Of a stretch of DNA of 30,441 nucleotides, positions 8,267-16,840 are shown in pieces (the first letter of the stretch is position 1; each line of letters starts with the position of its first letter). The DNA comes from Pseudomonadota bacterium. Lineage in GTDB: Bacteria > Desulfobacterota > Syntrophobacteria > Syntrophobacterales > Syntrophobacteraceae. The notes under the pieces were generated by a model. The model did no database searches and was not told the DNA's origin. It saw only the letters and a list, made by a program, of their open reading frames with translations. The DNA is taken from positions 1 through 30,441 of the forward strand of contig JAEZHY010000112.1 in assembly GCA_023416335.1 (NCBI GenBank), given 5' to 3'. The position numbers were made by a program, and so were the translations under genes.

Positions 8267-8456
8267 AATAGCCAGTTGGATAATGCTTTTTTTAGGCGCC
8301 TTCATGCTCGTGGCACCTCAGGCCAACCTCGGTTTAAAGGAGCTGAAATGGCTTCACAAAACCTCTTTCCCGGGAGAGGTGCTGGTGGGTATTGTATTGG
8401 TTATGCTTGCAATGCATCTCTTCAAGATCGAGTTGAAATCCGACAAGAATAAATGA
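8259..8456 (+). CDS. Small two-helix membrane protein (65 aa)
   Basis: This unrecognised protein has two hydrophobic stretches, IASWIMLFLGAFMLVAPQA and EVLVGIVLVMLAMHLFKIEL, separated by a short basic loop, and a Lys-rich C-terminus. The ATG at 8259 overlaps the end of the symporter gene by 8 bp, which implies translational coupling. An in-frame ATG at 8235 lies deeper inside the symporter gene and is less likely. The pairing suggests an accessory subunit of the transporter, though that is inference from position only. Confidence 0.7.
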   Translation: MRKIASWIMLFLGAFMLVAPQANLGLKELKWLHKTSFPGEVLVGIVLVMLAMHLFKIELKSDKNK

Positions 8457-8562
8457 TTGCGGTGCCGAGCTTCCATTTTTGCCTGAAGTGAAAACGGTAG
8501 TCCGAAACAAATTTGCTGACTCAACCACTATTTATCGGAATATTCATCTGGAGGGCTCCACC

Positions 8563-9930
8563 GTGTATGGACAAGGTAATGGCAACCTGCAAACCGTAGA
8601 AGAATCTGCCGGAAAATCATTATCATTTCCGGCAAAATCTTCGATCGGTTTGCCAAAGGCAATTTCACCTGAACAGGCAGCATCTCTGGTCAAATCGGGT
8701 GATCTGATTCTGACTCCGCACTCCAGTGCATCTCCTCGCGCATTTGTAAAGGCACTGGTTGCGCGGGCTGATGAATTAAGCGGCGTGACTATTTCGCATG
8801 TACGTGTCGAAACACCCACTGAGTACCTTGAATCTCATTATTCGGGCAGCTTTTTTCATAACGCCTTTATGATCGGTCCAAGAAGCCGTAAGGCCATGCA
8901 GGAGGGACGCGCGGATTTTGTGCCCAACTGCTACGGCAAGATCCCAATGATGCTCCGGAGGGGAATTCTGAAACCGGACATTGCGGTCCTGCAGCTTTCA
9001 CCGCCCGACAAGTATGGTTTCTGCAGTTATGGAATCTGTACTTCATACCTTCCGGTTTCAGTAGAGGTCGCCAGGATTGTTGTCGGAGAGATCAACGACC
9101 AGGTGCCTACCACCTGTGGGTCGCGTCTCCATATTTCCGATCTGCATTACATAGTAGACGCCTCTTATCCGCTCCATGAAGTTCCGCAACCGGCCATAAC
9201 GGATGTCGAAGCCAAGATCGGAGCCAATGTTGCGGAACTCATAAAGGATGGAGATACCTTGCAGATCGGCATCGGAGCCATTCCAGATGCAATACTGGCT
9301 GGCCTCAAAGGGCACCGTGACCTCGGGGTCCATACCGAAATGTTCAGCGACGGTTTGGTGGAGATGGTCGAAAAGGGCATCATTACCGGACGCAAAAAGA
9401 AACTTCATAGAAACAAGATTATTACCACCTTTGTAATGGGTACGAACTACCTCTATAAATATCTTCACCAGAACTCGATTGTAGAGTTTTTCCCGGTGGA
9501 ATATACAAACGACCCATCGGTTATTGCCCAGAATGAGAACCTTGTTGCCGTCAATTCGGCCCTGGAAGTAGACATCACCGGCCAAATCAATGCCGAGAGC
9601 ATCGGTCCCAGGATGTTCACAGGCACCGGCGGACAACTGGATTTCGCAATGGGCGCGCAATTGGCATCCAACGGAAGGTTTATCGTGGCGATGCCCGCCA
9701 CTGCGGGAGATGGAAAGTACTCACGCATTACCGCAATGTTGAAGCCGGGATCCACAGTGACCACCCCGCGCTCCCTGGCGGATACGATTGTGACCGAGTA
9801 TGGGGTTGCCGAACTCAGGGGCAAGAACCTACGGCAACGTGCAAAGGCGCTTATCAAAATCGCTCATCCGAATTTTCGTGAACAAATCGAAAGAGATGCA
9901 CTGGAACGCAATGACGTTTGCCTGCGGTAA
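8563..9930 (+). CDS. Acetyl-CoA hydrolase / 4-hydroxybutyrate CoA-transferase family protein (455 aa)
   Basis: This family I-type CoA-transferase would activate an organic acid with CoA from acetyl-CoA or another acyl-CoA. The N-terminal domain starts at ISPEQAASLVKSGDLILTP. The C-terminal domain carries LQIGIGAIPDAILAGL, GVHTEMFSDGLVEM (catalytic Glu about residue 259 from this start), INAESIGPRMFTGTGGQLDFAMGAQLASNGRFIVAMPAT and the family ending TIVTEYGVAELRGKNLRQRAKALIKIAHPNFRE. I chose GTG at 8563 because GGAGGG lies 7 nt upstream and the family domain starts about 28 residues later. The frame stays open upstream to a TTG at 8479, which has no clear ribosome site. It is the last gene of the operon; a hairpin follows at 10061. 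Confidence 0.92.
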   Translation: MYGQGNGNLQTVEESAGKSLSFPAKSSIGLPKAISPEQAASLVKSGDLILTPHSSASPRAFVKALVARADELSGVTISHVRVETPTEYLESHYSGSFFHNAFMIGPRSRKAMQEGRADFVPNCYGKIPMMLRRGILKPDIAVLQLSPPDKYGFCSYGICTSYLPVSVEVARIVVGEINDQVPTTCGSRLHISDLHYIVDASYPLHEVPQPAITDVEAKIGANVAELIKDGDTLQIGIGAIPDAILAGLKGHRDLGVHTEMFSDGLVEMVEKGIITGRKKKLHRNKIITTFVMGTNYLYKYLHQNSIVEFFPVEYTNDPSVIAQNENLVAVNSALEVDITGQINAESIGPRMFTGTGGQLDFAMGAQLASNGRFIVAMPATAGDGKYSRITAMLKPGSTVTTPRSLADTIVTEYGVAELRGKNLRQRAKALIKIAHPNFREQIERDALERNDVCLR

Positions 9931-10060
9931 TCGAATGCGACCAATAGCTTTCGACCACACCGTGTGTGAATTGCATTCAAGTGGGAGTAAATGAAGTTTT
10001 GCCTCCCGGATAAAGATGTTTTCTGCGGACCGGGATAAAGGCCTCTTCGCTGCAGTATGG

Positions 10061-10093
10061 AACCTGGCTTTCTTTTTTGTGGAAAGCCAGGTT
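10061..10093 (+). terminator. 12-bp hairpin ending operon 1
   Basis: AACCTGGCTTTC (10061-10072) pairs perfectly with 10082-10093 around a T-rich 9-nt loop, and TGTTCTCTTT follows. It lies 130 bp after the CoA-transferase stop and before the next sigma-54-type promoter, so it separates the two operons. The 9931-10280 stretch holds only this hairpin and that promoter. Confidence 0.65.
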
Positions 10094-10139
10094 TGTTCTC
10101 TTTGGTTCAATGATGACAGTTCAAGAATTTCAGGCGAAA

Positions 10140-10155
10140 GGGCACTGTTATTGCC
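10140..10155 (+). promoter_or_regulatory. Sigma-54 promoter of operon 2
   Basis: GGGCACTGTTATTGCC keeps GGCAC and TTGC of the RpoN consensus with exact GG-N10-GC spacing (GG 10141-10142, GC 10153-10154). Transcription would start near 10166, about 115 bp before the ATG of the TauE/SafE gene. I found no clear paired activator sites in the preceding 120 bp. Confidence 0.7.
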
Positions 10156-10280
10156 ATGACCGCAAGATATTATGACGCTCGCGCATTGATCGCTCTGAAT
10201 TTAACTCGGCAGGGGGTGCCCGCGAGGTTTTCGCCCGTCGGATTCACCTTTGCTCAAGGGCATGCAGGTTCATAAAGTAC

Positions 10281-11024
10281 ATGTCATTTGAACTTTCGAC
10301 CATTCTCATTCTGCTCCCAATCGCGTTTTTCGGATCCCTGGTCTACGGGGTCATCGGATTTGGTTCTGCGCTCGTCACCTTGCCCCTGGCGGCACACTTT
10401 TTCCCCTTGCCGTTCGTTCTTGCCGTATTTGCGTTATTGGATCTCATCAATACCATTCATGTAGGTATGGCTGATCCAACAGCCATTGTGAAGCAGGAGG
10501 TAATCCGGCTTTTCCCTGCATGCATTGCCGGAGTGACAATCGGTGCATTATTGACGGTTTCTTTACCCGGTCAGGTTCTGCTTTTTGCCTTCGGAATCTT
10601 TATTATTGTATATGCCCTATATGGCCTTATATCGTGCAGGCTACCGATCATAGGACTTAGTTGGGCATATCTGGCAGGGTTTTCCGGCGGGATGGCGTCT
10701 GCAATGTTCGGTGCCGGAGGACCACCATATGCAATTTACCTGAGCATGCGCCCCTGGAAAAAACAAGAACTCCGCGCGACACTCGCTACGACAAGCACCA
10801 TCAGCATTTCTTCTCGTCTCGTTGCGTTCGGCATTGCCGGGCTGCTATCGCCAAAGTTTGTCTGGATAACCGCAGCTTCAGTGCTGCCGGCAACCGTGTG
10901 CGGACTTTACCTGGCGGGAAGACTCGAAAGGCATGTATCGAGAGAGGGTTTAATCATGGCAATCAAAGTGTTGCTGCTGATAAGCGGTCTTTCCCTGACC
11001 CTAAGAGCAGTCGGGAATCTCTGA
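10281..11024 (+). CDS. TauE/SafE family membrane protein (247 aa)
   Basis: This is a predicted permease of the sulfite/organosulfur-anion exporter family. It shows the two repeated halves typical of the family: FFGSLVYGVIGFGSALVTLPLAAHFFPLPFVLAVFALLDL near the start and LAGFSGGMASAMFGAGGPPYAIYLSM in the second half, with about seven to eight membrane segments. Length is normal. It opens operon 2, 67 bp before the molybdopterin oxidoreductase. It might export a by-product anion, or import the operon's substrate; the family includes proteins assigned to sulfite, sulfoacetate and other carboxylates or sulfonates, so the substrate is open. Confidence 0.85.
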   Translation: MSFELSTILILLPIAFFGSLVYGVIGFGSALVTLPLAAHFFPLPFVLAVFALLDLINTIHVGMADPTAIVKQEVIRLFPACIAGVTIGALLTVSLPGQVLLFAFGIFIIVYALYGLISCRLPIIGLSWAYLAGFSGGMASAMFGAGGPPYAIYLSMRPWKKQELRATLATTSTISISSRLVAFGIAGLLSPKFVWITAASVLPATVCGLYLAGRLERHVSREGLIMAIKVLLLISGLSLTLRAVGNL

Positions 11025-11091
11025 ACCGCTCCACGGAAGATGGGAAGCTTTGGTTTGCTTGTCCGGATGTGCGATCCAGAGAGGAGGGGGG

Positions 11092-13206
11092 ATGTCGGAA
11101 GCCGAATCGGGAAAATGGATCAAGACGCATTGTGCACGATTCGACCATGGCGGTTGCGGCCTCGAGGTGCTTGTCGAAAATGGCAGAATGACGAAGATCC
11201 GGCCCGACAAGGACGATTTATTCAGCAGAGGGTATTGCTGTCAGAAGGGGCTTGCCTCCATAGAGCGCGTTTACCATCCGGACAGGCTTAGGCGGCCCCT
11301 TGTGAGAGTTGGGAAAAGGGGGGATGGCAAATGGAAACAGGTCCGGTGGGGCGAGGCTCTTGACCTGCTTGCGCGGGAGTTCAGCGGAACAATCAGGAAG
11401 GCGGGGCCGGCATCTGCCGCTTTTGTCCAGGGAGCGCCGAAAGGCCTGGAGTTTTTCATTCTACTGCGCCTTGCCAACCTGCTTAAAATACCGACGGTAG
11501 GGGCATCTCAGCACGTATGCCACATGCCCAGAGAGCAGATGGCTGTTGCAACCTGCGGTTTTTTCCCGGTCCCGGACTACGATTCTCCGACAAAATGCAT
11601 TCTGCTGTGGGGGAGTGACCCTGAACGGACAAACGAAGAAGCAATCCTGGGTGGACACTTTCGGGAGGCTCTACGCCGCGGCCCCAAGCTTATCGTGATA
11701 GACCCGGTCAGAACAGGCCCTGCCGAAAAATCAGACATCTGGTTGCAGATCCGGCCTGGGACTGATGACCTCCTGGCTGCAGGCCTACTTCACATAATCA
11801 TCGAGGAAAACCTTTATTGCCGGAGCTTTGTCGAACAATGGACAATCGGGTTTTCAGAATTGCGCGAAAAACTCAGGCAATATCGCCCCGCCGTGGTTTC
11901 GACAGGGACAGGGGTGCCCCGAGACCTCATCCTTCGGGCCGCGCAGCTTTATTCGAGTTCAAGTCCGGCAATCCTCCACTGGGGAAACGCAATCGAGCAT
12001 AACGCCAACAGTTCTCAGACCTGTCGCAGCCTTGTTTTGCTCATGGCCCTTACCGGAAATCTCGAAGTGCCGGGTGGGAACATCAAGGCCGAACCGCCCG
12101 ACGTGATCCGCTCTTCCGAGTTGATTTGCCTGAAGCAATTTCCGGGTAGGGTCGAAAAACTCTTAAATCGCCATTACGGGCTCATTCCCCGCCTTCTAAC
12201 AACACCTAACTGGATTGTTTTCCGAAGCATCATAGAGCAGTCTCCCCATCCCATAAAATGTCTCTTCATGCAGGGGACAAATCCACTTTTAAGTTGCGGA
12301 GATCCCGAGGAAGTACGCCGTGCGCTTCTGAAGCTGGATTTCTTTGCAGTATCGGACATTTTCATGACCCCATCTGCCGCATTGGCTGACTTGGTCCTTC
12401 CTGCGGCAACCAACCTGGAATTTGACGATATCGGCCATTATGGGCTCCCGCACGGGATCCTGTTCGCGCGGCCAAAGGCTGTTGAACCGCAAGGGGATGC
12501 CTGGCCGGATGTTAAGATCCTGAACGAATGGGGAAAGCGAATGGGCCTGGAGGATTTCTTCTGGACCTCTCCGGAACAGATGATGGAGGCTGTGCTGGAA
12601 CCTTCAGGCCTGACCTATGCCCAGTTCGCCGCCAAAGGAATTCTCCACGGCCAAAGAACTCATTACTCCTATCGGGAAAAGGGATTTTTGACTCCCTCGG
12701 GAAAAGTCGAACTTAAATCGACCCTCCTCGAGAAATGGGGCCATTCGCCCTTGCCTTTGGCCATTGAGCATGCGGCAACCAATGGCCGATATCCCTTTAT
12801 TCTGACAAGCCGGAAACCGCGTTACTTTTTTCATTCGGCATACAGACAGATTAGTTCGTTGAGGGCTCGATCCGCGCTTCCCGAGGTTTTGATCCATCCG
12901 GATGCAGCGGAGAGGCTCGGCATCAAGATGAACAGTGCCGTAAAGGTGTCGACTGCTGACGGGACTATGTCGCTGTTTGCGAAATTATCCGACAAGGTCC
13001 ATCCACATGTGCTGCTTGCCGATTTCGGCTGGTGGTTCCCGGATAGTAAGGGAAATTTCAGATGGAAGGATTCGAACATTAACTGCCTGATCGGTTCCGA
13101 GGGCCCCAGGGACTCCATTATGGGGACAATCCAACTCCGCGGGATTCCCTGCAGAGTGGAGCTATTAAATCAACCGGGAACGGCAATAGATGAGAAGGTT
13201 ACATGA
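11092..13206 (+). CDS. Molybdopterin oxidoreductase of the DMSO-reductase superfamily (704 aa)
   Basis: This is a bis-MGD molybdenum or tungsten enzyme. Seen: an N-terminal Fe-S region with Cys14, Asp18, Cys22 and Cys49/Cys50 (CARFDHGGC then RGYCCQKG), a metal-ligand region QHVCHMPRE with Cys143 the likely Mo/W ligand, the molybdopterin folds (LLWGSDPERTNEE, IVIDPVRTGPAEKSDIWLQIRPGTD, CLFMQGTNPLLSCGDPEEV, ADLVLPAATNLEFDDIGHYGLP) and the C-terminal MoCo-dinucleotide domain (FILTSRKPRYFFHS, ALPEVLIHPDAAERLGI). No twin-arginine signal, so it is cytoplasmic. The usual CxxCxxxC is altered: the second Cys position is Asp18, and the first Cys sits one residue further away. No electron-transfer subunit is adjacent. 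Start at 11092 follows GAGGAGGGGG. Its reaction is unknown; redox or a hydratase-like role are both possible. It overlaps the next gene by 4 bp. Confidence 0.92.
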   Translation: MSEAESGKWIKTHCARFDHGGCGLEVLVENGRMTKIRPDKDDLFSRGYCCQKGLASIERVYHPDRLRRPLVRVGKRGDGKWKQVRWGEALDLLAREFSGTIRKAGPASAAFVQGAPKGLEFFILLRLANLLKIPTVGASQHVCHMPREQMAVATCGFFPVPDYDSPTKCILLWGSDPERTNEEAILGGHFREALRRGPKLIVIDPVRTGPAEKSDIWLQIRPGTDDLLAAGLLHIIIEENLYCRSFVEQWTIGFSELREKLRQYRPAVVSTGTGVPRDLILRAAQLYSSSSPAILHWGNAIEHNANSSQTCRSLVLLMALTGNLEVPGGNIKAEPPDVIRSSELICLKQFPGRVEKLLNRHYGLIPRLLTTPNWIVFRSIIEQSPHPIKCLFMQGTNPLLSCGDPEEVRRALLKLDFFAVSDIFMTPSAALADLVLPAATNLEFDDIGHYGLPHGILFARPKAVEPQGDAWPDVKILNEWGKRMGLEDFFWTSPEQMMEAVLEPSGLTYAQFAAKGILHGQRTHYSYREKGFLTPSGKVELKSTLLEKWGHSPLPLAIEHAATNGRYPFILTSRKPRYFFHSAYRQISSLRARSALPEVLIHPDAAERLGIKMNSAVKVSTADGTMSLFAKLSDKVHPHVLLADFGWWFPDSKGNFRWKDSNINCLIGSEGPRDSIMGTIQLRGIPCRVELLNQPGTAIDEKVT

Positions 13207-14054
13207 TGACAATCAATACACTTGGAGTTGTCGGTGCGGGACAGATGGGAAGCGGCATCGCTCAGGTCGCGGCAATGACCGGCTTGCGGGTAATTATCAA
13301 CGATATCGAAGAGGCGCTGGTCGAGCGTGGTCTGAAAACCATAGAAGGCAGCCTTCATAGATATCTCGAAAAAGGAAAGATGTCCATCAAGGAGAAAGAA
13401 AGTACCTTGGGAAGGATCGGGAGCAGCATTAGCCTGAGCAGTATGGCATCTGCCGATATGGTGGTCGAGGCCGCAAGCGAGAAAGAGTCTATAAAATTCG
13501 ACATCTTTCGACAATTGGACAAAATATGCAGGCCAGAAACGATCCTTGCCAGCAATACATCTTCTATCCCGATCGGCCGGATTGCTGCGCAGACAAAGAG
13601 ACCGGACAAAGTCATCGGCATGCATTTTATGAATCCCGTTCCGGTGATGAAACTGGTCGAAATAATCCGGGGACTGGCGACTTCCGACGAAACATTTGAA
13701 ACAATCTGGGATCTCTCGATCAGGCTCGGAAAGACGCCTGCGCTTGCTAACGACTACCCCGGTTTTATCGCCAACCGGATTCTTATTCCCATGATCAACG
13801 AGGCCGTCTATGCTCTTTACCATGGGGTGGGGACACGTGAGGACATTGACACGGTATTTCGTCTGGGGATGAATCACCCGATGGGGCCATTGGCGCTTGC
13901 CGATCTCATCGGTCTGGATACATGCCTTTCCATAATGGAGACACTGTACGATGGTTTTTGCGATTCGAAATACCGTCCCTGCCCCCTCTTGCGCCGTTAC
14001 GTGGAAGCTGGTTGGCTGGGACGCAAGAGCGGGCGCGGGTTCTATGAATATTGA
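13203..14054 (+). CDS. hbd: 3-hydroxyacyl-CoA dehydrogenase (3-hydroxybutyryl-CoA type, 283 aa)
   Basis: It oxidises 3-hydroxybutyryl-CoA (or similar) to acetoacetyl-CoA with NAD(P). The Rossmann motif GVVGAGQMGSGIAQ is at 8-21, the active-site SNTSSIP at about 117-123 (Ser120), the catalytic His141 in HFMNPVPVMKLVEII, and the C-terminal domain contains GFIANRILIPMINEA and GMNHPMGPLALADLIGLD. Length is standard for the short bacterial Hbd. The ATG overlaps the stop of the molybdenum enzyme as ATGA, so the two are translationally coupled; this is evidence that the molybdenum enzyme works in the same pathway. A second ATG follows immediately at 13206. Confidence 0.96.
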   Translation: MMTINTLGVVGAGQMGSGIAQVAAMTGLRVIINDIEEALVERGLKTIEGSLHRYLEKGKMSIKEKESTLGRIGSSISLSSMASADMVVEAASEKESIKFDIFRQLDKICRPETILASNTSSIPIGRIAAQTKRPDKVIGMHFMNPVPVMKLVEIIRGLATSDETFETIWDLSIRLGKTPALANDYPGFIANRILIPMINEAVYALYHGVGTREDIDTVFRLGMNHPMGPLALADLIGLDTCLSIMETLYDGFCDSKYRPCPLLRRYVEAGWLGRKSGRGFYEY

Positions 14055-14199
14055 ATAATGCCTTGAATGAGAATACTCGGTTTTAAAGCAAAGAACCGAA
14101 TGGCCGAAAAGTCCTCAAACCGGCAAAACAGCGTGAGCGGGCCTGATTGTAAGCGTTTTTCGGAGGTTCCCATCTGATGTTAGGAAAAGGGAGGTTTTT

Positions 14200-15381
14200 G
14201 TGGAACAGGCTGTGATAGTCAGCGCAGTTAGGACTCCTGTAGGCAGTTTTGGAAAGTCTCTCAGCACGATCTCGGCAGTCGAACTGGGCGCTTTGACCGT
14301 GAAGGAGGCCATGCGTCGTATTGACCTGGATCCTGCCCAGGTGGATGAAGTCATCCTGGGGAATGTCCTTCAGGCAGGGTTGGGCCAGAATCCGGCACGT
14401 CAGGTCACGATTCATGCGGGGCTTTCCGAAGATGTCCCCGCCTTTACGGTCAATAAGGTGTGCGCATCCGGCCTCAAGTCGGTAGGCCTTGCCGTCCAGG
14501 CGATTGCTACGGGTGATTCGAACGTTGTCATCGCGGGTGGCATAGAGAACATGAGTCAGGCTGTGTATGCACTGAAAGGTGCACGTTGGGGGGAACGCAT
14601 GGGAGACGGAACCCTCATCGATCTTATGGTAAACGATGGCCTGCAGGATGCCTTTTACCATTATCACATGGGGGTCACTGCTGAAAATGTGGCGGAAAAG
14701 TTCGGAATCAGCAGGAAGGATCAGGATGAATTTGCGGCTGAAAGTCACCGGAAATCCGAAGCTGCAATAAAGAGCGGGCGCTTTAAGGATGAAATTGTTC
14801 CCGTTCCGATTCACCAAAGGAAAGGCGACCCAATCATCTTCGATACGGACGAACACCCCAGGTTTGGAACCACCCTTGAGTCTCTCGAAAGACTGAAGCC
14901 GGCATTTAAAAAGAACGGCACGGTTACAGCCGGAAACGCCTCCGGCATCAACGATGGAGCCGCAATAATAGTTGTAATGTCCGAGAGTAAAGCACGGGAA
15001 CTTGGCCGGAAACCGATCGCTCTTATACGGGCATGCGCATCGAGTGGGGTCGATCCTGCCATAATGGGCATCGGGCCCGTCCATGCGAGCCGGAAAGCAC
15101 TGGCAAAAGTCGGGTGGAGCCCGCTTGATCTCGACCTGATAGAGGCTAATGAAGCCTTCGCAGCTCAGGCTATTGCGGTAAACAGGAACATGGGCTGGGA
15201 CGTTTCAAAGGTAAATGTCAACGGTGGTGCTGTGGCTCTGGGGCATCCTATCGGCGCATCGGGGGCAAGGATACTGACGACCCTGCTGCATGAAATGGAA
15301 AAACGCGATGCGAAGAAAGGAATTGCAACGCTCTGCATCGGCGGAGGGCAGGGGACGGCCTTAGTCGTCGAAAGGACGTAA
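14200..15381 (+). CDS. Acetyl-CoA C-acetyltransferase (thiolase, 393 aa)
   Basis: It cleaves acetoacetyl-CoA to two acetyl-CoA, or runs in reverse. All three catalytic residues are present at expected positions: Cys88 in [11 protein letters not shown], His349 in [13 protein letters not shown], and Cys379 in LCIGGGQG. Length is the family standard. The start is GTG, preceded by GGGAGG at 5 nt spacing. It lies 145 bp after the dehydrogenase with no clear terminator between, and 36 bp before the enoyl-CoA hydratase. With its neighbours it forms a complete crotonyl-CoA to acetyl-CoA route. Confidence 0.96.
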   Translation: MEQAVIVSAVRTPVGSFGKSLSTISAVELGALTVKEAMRRIDLDPAQVDEVILGNVLQAGLGQNPARQVTIHAGLSEDVPAFTVNKVCASGLKSVGLAVQAIATGDSNVVIAGGIENMSQAVYALKGARWGERMGDGTLIDLMVNDGLQDAFYHYHMGVTAENVAEKFGISRKDQDEFAAESHRKSEAAIKSGRFKDEIVPVPIHQRKGDPIIFDTDEHPRFGTTLESLERLKPAFKKNGTVTAGNASGINDGAAIIVVMSESKARELGRKPIALIRACASSGVDPAIMGIGPVHASRKALAKVGWSPLDLDLIEANEAFAAQAIAVNRNMGWDVSKVNVNGGAVALGHPIGASGARILTTLLHEMEKRDAKKGIATLCIGGGQGTALVVERT

Positions 15382-15417
15382 ATTAATATAATCTCGGAGA
15401 AGGGAAAGAAAATTAGG

Positions 15418-16209
15418 ATGAATTTCAAGAATATTCTTTTCGATACCAAGGACGGTATAGGAGTTTTGACCTTTAACAGGCCGGAAGCACTGAACGCTTT
15501 GAATCTCGAGGCCCTTGATGAAATAGAGCACGCTATGGACCTTGTGGCGCGGGATGATACCATTCGCGTCTTAATTTTGACCGGCGCCGGAGAGAAGGCT
15601 TTTGTTGCAGGAGCCGACATTGCTGGATTCCAAAGGATGAACCCTCTTTCGGCAAGACTTTTTGCCGAAAAGGGCCAGGCTGTGTTTTTCCGGATTGAGA
15701 ACCTGCCTAAGCCGGTCATTGCCTGCGTAAATGGATTTGCTTTGGGAGGAGGCTGCGAAATTGCCATGGCCTGCGATTTTGTCTATGCATCCGATCGGGC
15801 AAAGTTCGGGCAGCCTGAAGTAAATCTTGGAATAATTCCAGGTTTTGGAGGAACACAGCGGCTCTCCCGCCTCATCGGGCGGGCGAAAGCAAAGGAACTC
15901 TGCATGACCGGTGAATTAATCGATGCCCAGCAGGCAAAACAATTAGGGTTGGTTGCGAGGGTTTTTCCCGCGGATCAGCTCATCGAAGAAACAATGAGAA
16001 TCGCACGCGAGATTTCTCTGAAGTCCGCCGGCGTGCTCCGTTCAATTAAAAGAATTATCGACTGCGGCGCCGATATGGACCTTAGAAATGGGTGTGCCCT
16101 GGAAGCAGAGGCATTCGGCCTTTGTTTTAGCAGCAAGGACATGCGGGAAGGGGTTGCCGCCTACCTCGAAAAGCGCAAGCCCCAGTTCAAGCGGAGCCTT
16201 GTTTTATAG
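15418..16209 (+). CDS. Enoyl-CoA hydratase (crotonase family, 263 aa)
   Basis: It hydrates crotonyl-CoA-like enoyl-CoA to 3-hydroxyacyl-CoA. The oxyanion-hole segments are AFVAGADIAGF (61-71) and NGFALGGGCEIAMACD. The two catalytic glutamates are present at Glu114 and Glu134 (GQPEVNLGIIPGFGGTQRL), with the 20-residue spacing found in rat hydratase, so water addition rather than another crotonase reaction is likely. It is the last gene of operon 2 and is followed by a terminator hairpin 65 bp downstream. Confidence 0.95.
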   Translation: MNFKNILFDTKDGIGVLTFNRPEALNALNLEALDEIEHAMDLVARDDTIRVLILTGAGEKAFVAGADIAGFQRMNPLSARLFAEKGQAVFFRIENLPKPVIACVNGFALGGGCEIAMACDFVYASDRAKFGQPEVNLGIIPGFGGTQRLSRLIGRAKAKELCMTGELIDAQQAKQLGLVARVFPADQLIEETMRIAREISLKSAGVLRSIKRIIDCGADMDLRNGCALEAEAFGLCFSSKDMREGVAAYLEKRKPQFKRSLVL

Positions 16210-16274
16210 ACGCCTGATTTCGGAACCGGGACCATAAGCGAGCACAGGCACGGAACATGGTTCCGGACAAAAAG

Positions 16275-16309
16275 AGGCCCCCAATTCCTGTGCAAGCGAA
16301 TGGGGGCCT
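16275..16309. terminator. Terminator hairpin after operon 2, probably bidirectional
   Basis: AGGCCCCCA (16275-16283) pairs with TGGGGGCCT (16301-16309) around a 17-nt loop. On the plus strand TTCGTGGTTATT follows. On the minus strand the hairpin is followed by CTTTTTG, a better T tract, so it could also stop minus-strand transcription from the 16450-16830 side. Confidence 0.7.
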
Positions 16310-16449
16310 TCGTGGTTATTCGGTTATTATTTTAGTGCTCCGACCAGCAACCCAAAGCCTTGGTTTGATTCTTTTGCCTTGTTTGCGGAAAAGATAAAAT
16401 CAAAAATCCTTTCCTGCCTGGTGGAGTTATTCCTGGCTTTCGGCCATGC

Positions 16450-16593
16450 TTAAACATCAATCACAATGCTATATGCCGCCTTATGCTTCTCCATTATGGA
16501 TACAGGCGGGCAGCTCTTGAGGGCCTCGGTTACGGCATTAAAGAGACTCCGCTTGTTTCGGGGCTGGAATTCCTTATAGGAGGGCTGAGGCAT
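16450..16593 (-). CDS. Possible small protein or decayed gene (47 aa)
   Basis: A minus-strand frame starts at an ATG preceded by AAGGA (4 nt spacing) and encodes a 47-aa peptide beginning MPQPSYKEFQPRNKR, with a hydrophilic, protein-like composition and no cysteine cluster. I recognise no family. Another minus-strand frame just upstream (about 16600-16724, beginning MKKYTKNAWSALEDR) also reads like protein, and the two could be one gene split by a frameshift. The T-rich side of the hairpin at 16275 lies downstream. The rest of 16210-16840 shows nothing I can assign. Confidence 0.3.
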   Translation of the reverse strand: MPQPSYKEFQPRNKRSLFNAVTEALKSCPPVSIMEKHKAAYSIVIDV

Positions 16594-16840
16594 TCGTCCT
16601 TCGCGGTGGTGATCTGGTGGGGAGAAATGATGTTCTGACCAAAAAGATAGCCCATCATTTCAAACGCCTGCCGATCCTCCAAAGCACTCCAAGCGTTCTT
16701 GGTGTACTTTTTCATAAAAGCCACTCTGCACGGCTGTTGAGATCAAACCCTGGCGCATTGGCGCTTCGGTCGAACATTGACCTGGATGGTCCAGCCTGCT
16801 ATGTCGGGGCGCTTCTTTTATGTAAATCCGTACCACAATC

